A model generated the notes under the pieces. The model did not search any database and was not told the DNA's origin. It saw only the letters and a list, made by a program, of their open reading frames with translations. From contig WPIO01000024.1 of the NCBI GenBank assembly GCA_009760855.2, positions 487,501 to 551,500 on the forward strand: DNA of 64,000 nt, read 5' to 3'. How positions within the stretch are numbered: the stretch's first letter is position 1; every line of letters starts with the position of its first letter. Made by a program: the position numbers and the translations under genes. Shown here one piece after another: positions 60,440 to 64,000 of this stretch. The DNA comes from Cristatella mucedo (taxonomy: Eukaryota > Bryozoa > Phylactolaemata > Cristatellidae).

Positions 60440-61379
60440 GAGTGAGGGAGGGAGGGGAGAAATACACAGAACACAATACAATACCCCCATACATGATGCT
60501 TTCTTAACAATGCTTCGGCCATCAACTCATCTCTGAAGAGCTTGCAATTGAGTGCTAAATTCAGTTTACAACCGCAGTGAGCAAACTCTTTGCCTTGTTG
60601 GCTACTTCCTTGATCATATAAAAGTCGTTTTCCAAAAGCACAGGCTAGATGAAGTCTGATGGCTAGTGAATTTTCTCAAAAAGTGGCTTTGGTTTTGAGT
60701 GAGCTTCAGAAACCTTTGCAGCATTAATAACAATTTTGTCGTTGTGGCTTAGTTACAGACGAGACACCTTACATTAAATCAGTTGGTTATGCACTAATAT
60801 TGGCACGAAAATAAATACCTTGGTAACGCATTACTGCCTTAAAACGTGACAGATCCAAAAACGGAGAACAGGTTGGACGGCTAGCCTGTGCGAGCATGCT
60901 GCGGAAGTGAGGCAGTCAATGCAAGGGAGCTTGCCCCCTCCCTGGCCCTCCCCCCCCCGCCAAGGCAAGAGCAGCTGCTGAAAGTTGTCAAGGGTCTGAC
61001 TAGAGATTTAAGTTTTCCAAGCGGGGAGCTGTACAAATGATGTGTCATCATCACTATTAATGTTATCTAAGACGTCAGAAGACAAGCTCAACTACTGTGC
61101 ATTCGAAACAAAGCAACAAGAGTGGCTGATGCGACTGTAGCTTCAATGATGCTCTCACCAGGCGAGCCGCAAGCACATCCGGACTGCCTTCCATTCCTGT
61201 GGTAAAGGTTTGAATAGGATACGGTAAACCGGCTTCGCGCGCAACCTGAACCACGAGAGCAGTCACCAGGCTGGAGTCAAGGCCGCCGGAAAGTAGGCAG
61301 CCAATGCGCCGAGACGACATCATTCGCTTTCGCACGGCTTCCGTCAGCAGGTTTCGCACGTTGACATGAACATTAGATT
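47443..61379 (-). CDS. ASNS: Asparagine synthetase (glutamine-hydrolysing), C-terminal part
   Basis: ASNS makes asparagine from aspartate, ATP and glutamine-derived ammonia in the cytosol. Five minus-strand exons join in phase: 61159-61379, 57989-58115, 53301-53508, 51303-51540 and 47443-47811, giving 386 residues to the stop. They cover the synthetase domain from just before the PP-loop (SGGLDSS) through [35 protein letters not shown] and GIEKYLLR to [15 protein letters not shown] and YYWMPKW. The order and spacing match human ASNS from about residue 245 onward. The N-terminal glutaminase domain, with its catalytic Cys, must lie right of 64000. All exons are open and junctions are canonical, so the gene looks functional. 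The C terminus extends about 50 residues beyond the human end. Introns hold many L2 and SINE insertions. Confidence 0.93.
47515..47544. other. Hairpin-forming palindrome in the ASNS tail
   Basis: Two 13-base arms (gccgacggcagcc at 47515-47527 and ggctgccgtcgac at 47532-47544) are reverse complements except for one position near the stem end, with a 4-base loop. It lies in the sequence encoding the extra C-terminal residues of ASNS. Confidence 0.85.
48530..49790 (-). mobile_element. L2-A retrotransposon fragment in an ASNS intron
   Basis: Minus orientation (sense with ASNS). A TAA/ATT tail at 48531-48555, the terminal stem-loop near 48570-48612 and the 3' region come first. Then come ORF pieces in several frames: [31 protein letters not shown], and [18 protein letters not shown] near 49500. 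Traces of the RT palm run to about 49780. It has an internal deletion near 49520 and frameshifts throughout. Confidence 0.85.
50175..50765 (-). mobile_element. L2-A 3' fragment in an ASNS intron
   Basis: Minus orientation. An ATT-type tail at 50179-50193, the terminal stem-loop and the family 3' region are followed by the C-terminal ORF remnant ([19 protein letters not shown] in a shifted frame). It ends near 50760. Confidence 0.82.
50965..51024 (+). repeat. 20-base tandem repeat, three copies
   Basis: Three diverged 20-base units (gacttaaatcaggtggcatc type) lie about 280 bases from the end of ASNS exon 51303-51540, in the downstream intron. Confidence 0.9.
51303..51540 (-). CDS. ASNS: ASNS exon, [10 protein letters not shown] block
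   Basis: The acceptor is gccattccag and the donor is CAG/gtgagc. It starts with one base completing Gly and reads [20 protein letters not shown], then [18 protein letters not shown] and [18 protein letters not shown], ending IAEQ in phase 0. Human ASNS has [20 protein letters not shown] at the same place. Phases match both neighbouring exons. Confidence 0.95.
51541..53300 (-). other. ASNS intron with a (GA)n tract
   Basis: A 1.76 kb intron with a long (GA)n tract at 52058-52126 and a 21-base direct repeat (gcatagtaaacaccaaagag) at 52771 and 52832. No inserted retrotransposon is recognised. Confidence 0.7.
52058..52126. repeat. (GA)n microsatellite
   Basis: A nearly pure GA tract of about 68 bases, one interruption (gaaag). 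On the ASNS sense strand it reads as CT, so the transcript carries a pyrimidine tract. Confidence 0.97.
53301..53508 (-). CDS. ASNS: ASNS exon, SGEGSDE block
   Basis: The acceptor is gcacatcgtcacag and the donor is gtgagc. After two bases completing Gly it reads [20 protein letters not shown], then [15 protein letters not shown] and [16 protein letters not shown], ending with two bases of the next Gly. The SGEGSDE motif is part of the active site of the synthetase domain. Human ASNS has [16 protein letters not shown] here. Confidence 0.95.
53640..54345 (+). mobile_element. L2-A 3' fragment in an ASNS intron
   Basis: Plus orientation (antisense to ASNS). It encodes the family C terminus ([54 protein letters not shown]), with a long open stretch. 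The 3' region, terminal stem-loop near 54268-54315 and an (ATT)n tail at about 54325-54343 follow. It is among the least decayed 3' fragments. It begins about 130 bases upstream (in the ASNS sense) of the exon at 53301-53508. Confidence 0.88.
54608..54715 (-). mobile_element. tRNA-derived SINE head
   Basis: Minus orientation. Reading the minus strand: cttagcccgagggcaagg, then a well-kept B box (gggttcgattcc) and the start of the body. It matches the family seen at 59774. Confidence 0.65.
54716..55519. other. Unassigned intron sequence with open frames on both strands
   Basis: Frames of 60-109 codons overlap on both strands at 54808-55346 without splice sites or recognised domains. One plus-strand frame ends [14 protein letters not shown] at 55346. 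It may be an old retrocopy. No call is made. Confidence 0.3.
55520..55790 (-). mobile_element. L2-B 3' end with ACATT tail
   Basis: Minus orientation. The tail (gatgtaatgtaat on the plus strand, 55518-55530) is followed by the family 3' region (ctgcaactccacaaagccac) and the final codons of the ORF, up to the equivalent of PTADY near 55765. Confidence 0.82.
56230..57520 (+). mobile_element. Decayed composite of L2-A- and L2-B-like fragments
   Basis: Plus orientation. Traces of RT (gcttgatctttcagcagcat, the LLDLSAAF equivalent) near 56320 are followed by the C-terminal region at 56600-57060 with many stops, then an L2-A-like 3' end to about 57300. A short L2-B piece (ggtcttagactgtggaaccg and following) lies at 57305-57520. 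All heavily decayed. Confidence 0.65.
57595..57700 (-). mobile_element. Decayed tRNA-derived SINE fragment
   Basis: Minus orientation. Weak matches to the SINE head (gcccaaggtgctcgaactgc on the minus strand) and body (aggcaataatc). Low-copy detail is lost. Confidence 0.4.
57989..58115 (-). CDS. ASNS: ASNS exon, [11 protein letters not shown] block
   Basis: This short exon lies between an acceptor ending cgtcgtag and a donor gtaagg. In phase 0 it reads [20 protein letters not shown], then [20 protein letters not shown], ending I plus one base. Human ASNS has [20 protein letters not shown] at the same place. Phases fit exons 61159-61379 (phase 0) and 53301-53508 (two-base start). The exon falls outside the longer open frames, and its identity is clear from the alignment. 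Confidence 0.95.
58505..58555 (-). mobile_element. L2-C-like tail scrap
   Basis: A short segment (taccctaagagagcttaatc and following) matching the 3' tails at 17740 and 32880. The rest of the element is absent. Confidence 0.5.
58556..58665 (-). mobile_element. tRNA-derived SINE fragment
   Basis: Minus orientation. A tRNA-like head with B box (gtgggctcaaacccc on the minus strand) and the characteristic gacctcggtc segments, one of which is duplicated (58589 and 58615). Confidence 0.5.
58915..59052 (+). mobile_element. tRNA-derived SINE fragment
   Basis: Plus orientation. Head with ttcacgacccaggtcgaggg, B box gggttcgaggcc, then a short body (ggcaatattttctagtttac). 3' end degraded. Confidence 0.6.
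59058..59350 (+). mobile_element. SINE interrupted by an L2-A tail
   Basis: A plus-oriented SINE starts at 59058 (gatggcacactaggtaaagc, B box gggttcatatcc) and breaks off in its body at about 59145. A minus-oriented L2-A 3' fragment fills 59146-59286. SINE body and 3' end appear to resume after it (gactcttccgctgctaaata ... gaatcggcta). Confidence 0.6.
59146..59286 (-). mobile_element. L2-A 3' tail nested in a SINE
   Basis: Minus orientation. A TAA tail (aataataataataataataa) at about 59146-59168, the terminal stem-loop (gctccctcagagaactcaat on the plus strand) and about 80 bases of 3' region. Very strongly 5'-truncated. Confidence 0.82.
59774..59935 (+). mobile_element. tRNA-derived SINE, best-preserved copy
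   Basis: Plus orientation. RNA polymerase III A-box-like tggcacactaggtaagg (about 59780) and B box ggttcgtttcc (59831-59841) sit at tRNA-like spacing, with a palindromic acctcgttcccgaggt between them. Then come the unique body (gcgatcctttatcgccactg) and 3' end (gaggctgtttaatcagctag). It is not a tRNA gene: the acceptor and anticodon stems do not close. Confidence 0.78.
60341..60435. repeat. (GA)n microsatellite
   Basis: About 47 uninterrupted GA dinucleotides, followed by ggggagtgagggagggagg. It lies in the ASNS intron between exons 61159-61379 and 57989-58115. Confidence 0.98.
61159..61379 (-). CDS. ASNS: ASNS exon with the PP-loop ATP-binding motif
   Basis: A strong acceptor (cctcttttttcttcacag) is followed by two bases completing a codon, then [20 protein letters not shown] and [20 protein letters not shown], then [20 protein letters not shown] and L at donor gtgaga, phase 0. 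SGGLDSS is the PP-loop that binds ATP in the synthetase domain. Human ASNS has [20 protein letters not shown]. The exon needs an upstream partner ending in one base, which must lie right of 61.4 kb and probably outside the window. Confidence 0.96.
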
Positions 61380-61484
61380 CTGTGAAGAAAAAAGAGGCAT
61401 ATGTCAAACGGCCGGCCAAAAGCCAGCATTCGTTACAGCATGCGTGGCCTCGATTACTGTAATCCATGCTCGTGGGTCTTTGCC

Positions 61485-61625
61485 TAGGCTAGCATTTCAC
61501 GACCCAGCCTTTGGCTTGAGACATGCAGCAGGCGATCCATTATTGCCTGCCATAAGCAGGTATTAACAAACAAGCATATTTATTCTGCCACTCGATAAAT
61601 GAGGCTGTTGAATCAGCTGACATCC
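61485..61625 (+). mobile_element. Decayed tRNA-derived SINE
   Basis: Plus orientation. Degenerate head (catttcacgacccagccttt), body (gcgatccattattgcctgcc) and 3' end (gaggctgttgaatcagctga). Confidence 0.62.
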
Positions 61626-62028
61626 TAGCTCTTCTATAGCAATGGTTGCATGCACAGGCAGTTATTATTTTTAAAAAGGTCACACAATTGCAAATCAAGA
61701 GTGTGGCAATCTCCGAAGCATACGTGCCAACTGTGAACACATGACCACGTCAGCCGAACCATGCTGAACGTGGATGACAGCATAATTTGAGCAGGGGCTT
61801 GCTAAGATTGGTCAAAGTAATGACTGTCACTCACTAAACTAGTGACCTGTGGTGGAGACTCGGGTGGGGCGATCTGCTACCATTTTTTTTATTCTTCTCT
61901 GTATGGTAAAATTATATATCTTGTGGCAAATCGTCGGGATTGCTTCGCTCTAGGTGCCCACTCAATTATGCCTGCCGGCTCACCTGCACACTATGCCTGT
62001 CTGTGCACCCACCGCTCGAACAAAAAAC

Positions 62029-62190
62029 ATTAGCTGATTTAACAGCCTCATTGTATATCGGCAGAAGAACGAGATTATCGGCTATCACCACCGCCTGCGC
62101 TTGGCAATAAAGGATCGCCCAACTGCAGGATTTGATCCCATGAAATCGGTCATGAAGAGCGAAAGCACCTTACCTTCTGGGCTATCTATA
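62029..62190 (-). mobile_element. tRNA-derived SINE, near full length
   Basis: Minus orientation. The 3' end (agctgatttaacagcctc on the plus strand) comes first, then the body (cttggcaataaaggatcgcc) and the tRNA-like head (ggatttgatcccatgaaatc, the B box region), ending near 62190. Confidence 0.72.
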
Positions 62191-62279
62191 GCTATCCATA
62201 GCTAGCACGCTGGGCCATTTTCACTTCATTTTAGAAAGCATTCACCATCCAAACGTCAGCAATAGATGCTGCAAAGATG

Positions 62280-62282
<3 letters not shown>

Positions 62283-62326
<44 letters not shown>
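62283..62326. repeat. (GA)n microsatellite
   Basis: About 22 GA dinucleotides. Confidence 0.97.
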
Positions 62327-62330
<4 letters not shown>

Positions 62331-62479
62331 CGGTGAGCCACTACCAGAGCTGGGTCGAGACCGGCCCCACACATCCAATTCAGCTGCTTGCTTTTTCCAT
62401 CCTGTACTCGAAGCAATTCCTGTTACTTGGACTGTCATTGGGACACCTGCAAGCCCAGAATTCGTAATGCTGCTTGCTC

Positions 62480-62870
62480 TTAACAAAGAATATAGAGCTC
62501 AACGAGCGGAGGGATTAAATCACAGGTACAGTTTTGTGTCATCTGCATACACAATTAAAAATTAGATTATGCTTAGCAATTACACCCATACTTTAATAAA
62601 AGGCTCCCTGGATGACTGCTAACAGTTAATTTCTTAGTTCTGAGATCTTACAGTACGAAAGGACCTCAGCTATTGCAATCCAGTGCCAGTGATATCCAGG
62701 CGAGGTCATAGGCACTCAAAAAAGGACTTGATTATCACTGGCATCAAAATCTGCCGAGAGATTCTCCAGAACTAGCAGACTCTATCTATATCTGTATTGA
62801 TGAGAAGGCTGTCATACTTGCAGCAGTGCTGACTCGGGATTTCTTTGCTTTAACACACGATTAGAGCTTA
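62480..62870 (-). mobile_element. Decayed L2-A RT fragment
   Basis: Minus orientation. It matches the palm region of the 12.7-13.9 kb copy at low identity (cacaggtacagttttgtgtc, tagattatgcttagcaatta, then ccagtgccagtgatatccag). No frame survives. Confidence 0.55.
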
Positions 62871-63005
62871 TAATAATAATAATGCACTTGATAAAGCGCC
62901 CTCTGAGAACTCAATCTCTTTCTAGGTGCTTTACATTTGCTGCAAAAGGAAATGCAATTGAATGGTGAGTAATATCATGTTTGATAAACAACATGAATAA
63001 CATGG
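62865..63005 (-). mobile_element. L2-A 3' tail
   Basis: Minus orientation. A short TAA tail at 62870-62883, the terminal stem-loop (gcgccctctgagaactcaat on the plus strand) and about 60 bases of 3' region, ending where an L2-B copy begins. Confidence 0.82.
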
Positions 63006-64000
63006 TTAGCTTACTTGCCACGTTTAATGTAGTTTCCCTTCATTCTTGTTCGTCAAAGATTCTTAAAACAATTGTCGCTAAGCAGCTGATGGTACACATG
63101 GAAAAGAATAAAATTTCAGGAAAATTTCGATCGGGATTCAAGCAGCAGCACCCCACTGAAAATCCCATCCTCCGTGTAACCAATGACATCCTATGCAGCA
63201 ACGATGATGAAAATGTCACTGCCCTAGCTCTGCTAATTTATCAGCTGCCTTCGACACCATTGAACACGATATCTACTTGAACGATTGAGAACAACGATAG
63301 GTCTGGCAGCCGAGGCACTGGCGTAGTTTAGATCATACTCGGCCGATCCTGTTCAATCCGTGTGGTGTAGGAGTCAGGTCTCATCTACCAGACCTGTCAC
63401 GAGTGGAGTCCCTAAAGGGTCTGTCCTCGGTCCTTTGCTGTTCTCAATTTTTACTCAAGCTCTGGGTTAAGTGATTCAGGTCATGGGATAGACTATCAGT
63501 TTTATGCTGACGATACTCAGCTGTATCTGCCATTTTAAACTGTTGGAATCTGCTACAGCGACTGATAAAGTAAATGGTTGCCTTGCAGACATTAAATCCT
63601 GGATGTCGGCAAATTTCTTATAACTAAACGACAATAAAACAGGACTTCTTCCCGTAGGACAGCCCAAGCATGTGGCTTGACTAGAAGACTTTGCTCTTCT
63701 CATAGGCGATGCTGCTGTGGGACCATCACCACGTGCTCGGAATCTAGGTGATATCTTTGACAGCTGACTAAATTTTGAAAGCTTTGTTAATAAGACAGCT
63801 TCCACGGCTAGCTATCCAATCTAATCCCCATCTAAGATTAGGAACTGTCTTCCACGGTGGCCTAGCTGAGAATTTAACTAGCTCATTAGTTCTGTCTCGG
63901 CTAGATTGTTGTAATTTCCTTTTGGCTGGGCTGCCGAAAAAAGGCCACTGTGCCACGCTGCAGCTGGCAGCAAGTCTAGCTTACAAATGCCAGAAGTTTG
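63006..64000 (+). mobile_element. Decayed L2-B retrotransposon running off the right edge
   Basis: Plus orientation. RT motifs survive in broken frames: SSKILKTIVAKQLMVHMEKN, GFKQQHPTENPILRVTND, then (in other frames) the equivalents of VLGPLLF and of HFYADDTQLYL near 63495-63525. C-terminal pieces run to 63960. Several frameshifts and stops, so it is inactive. Confidence 0.8.

Overview
The window is animal (metazoan) nuclear DNA: intron-containing genes with ordinary GT..AG junctions, long repeat-filled introns, many (CA)n and (GA)n microsatellites, dozens of dead copies of L2/CR1-like non-LTR retrotransposons, and a tRNA-derived SINE. I cannot name the species. The retrotransposon style suggests an invertebrate or other non-mammalian animal, but that is inference. 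There is no operon, CRISPR array or other prokaryotic signature.

Layout. Positions 1-8 kb hold mostly unrecognised AT-rich DNA and a few exon-like ORFs on the minus strand. From 7.6 to 18.7 kb lies a retrotransposon thicket. Two L2-like families can be told apart. 'L2-A' has a 3' end with a conserved stem-loop followed by (ATT)n. 'L2-B' has a 3' end followed by (ACATT)n. Embedded in and around the thicket are three exon-like ORFs on the minus strand (19.3-19.6, 10.5-11.1 and 5.9-6.0 kb). Their splice phases fit one another, so they may be one unrecognised gene. A GC-rich, CpG-rich stretch at about 19.9-20.4 kb could be a promoter region between that gene and the next one.

From 26.1 to 42.7 kb on the plus strand I can assemble a complete ten-exon gene of about 1,137 codons. 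Its conserved blocks occur in the same order as in human TROAP (tastin, a spindle and centrosome protein). The match rests on my memory of the human sequence. One of its introns appears to be GC-AG, and the boundary between exons 8 and 9 contains an in-frame TAG that needs an intron or another explanation. From 61.4 down to 47.4 kb on the minus strand are the last five exons of asparagine synthetase (ASNS). They carry the whole synthetase domain from just before the PP-loop to the stop codon. The glutaminase half lies beyond the right edge. The two genes converge, with about 4.7 kb between them.

The introns and flanks are loaded with L2-A and L2-B fragments, SINE copies, minisatellites and (GA)n tracts. 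Several insertions are nested: L2-A inside a minisatellite, and L2-A inside a SINE. The right edge is a decayed L2-B copy. I found no clear undescribed system. The most useful leads are the TROAP-like gene outside vertebrates, the unrecognised minus-strand gene with a GPPSA repeat, and the conserved hairpin at the retrotransposon 3' ends.
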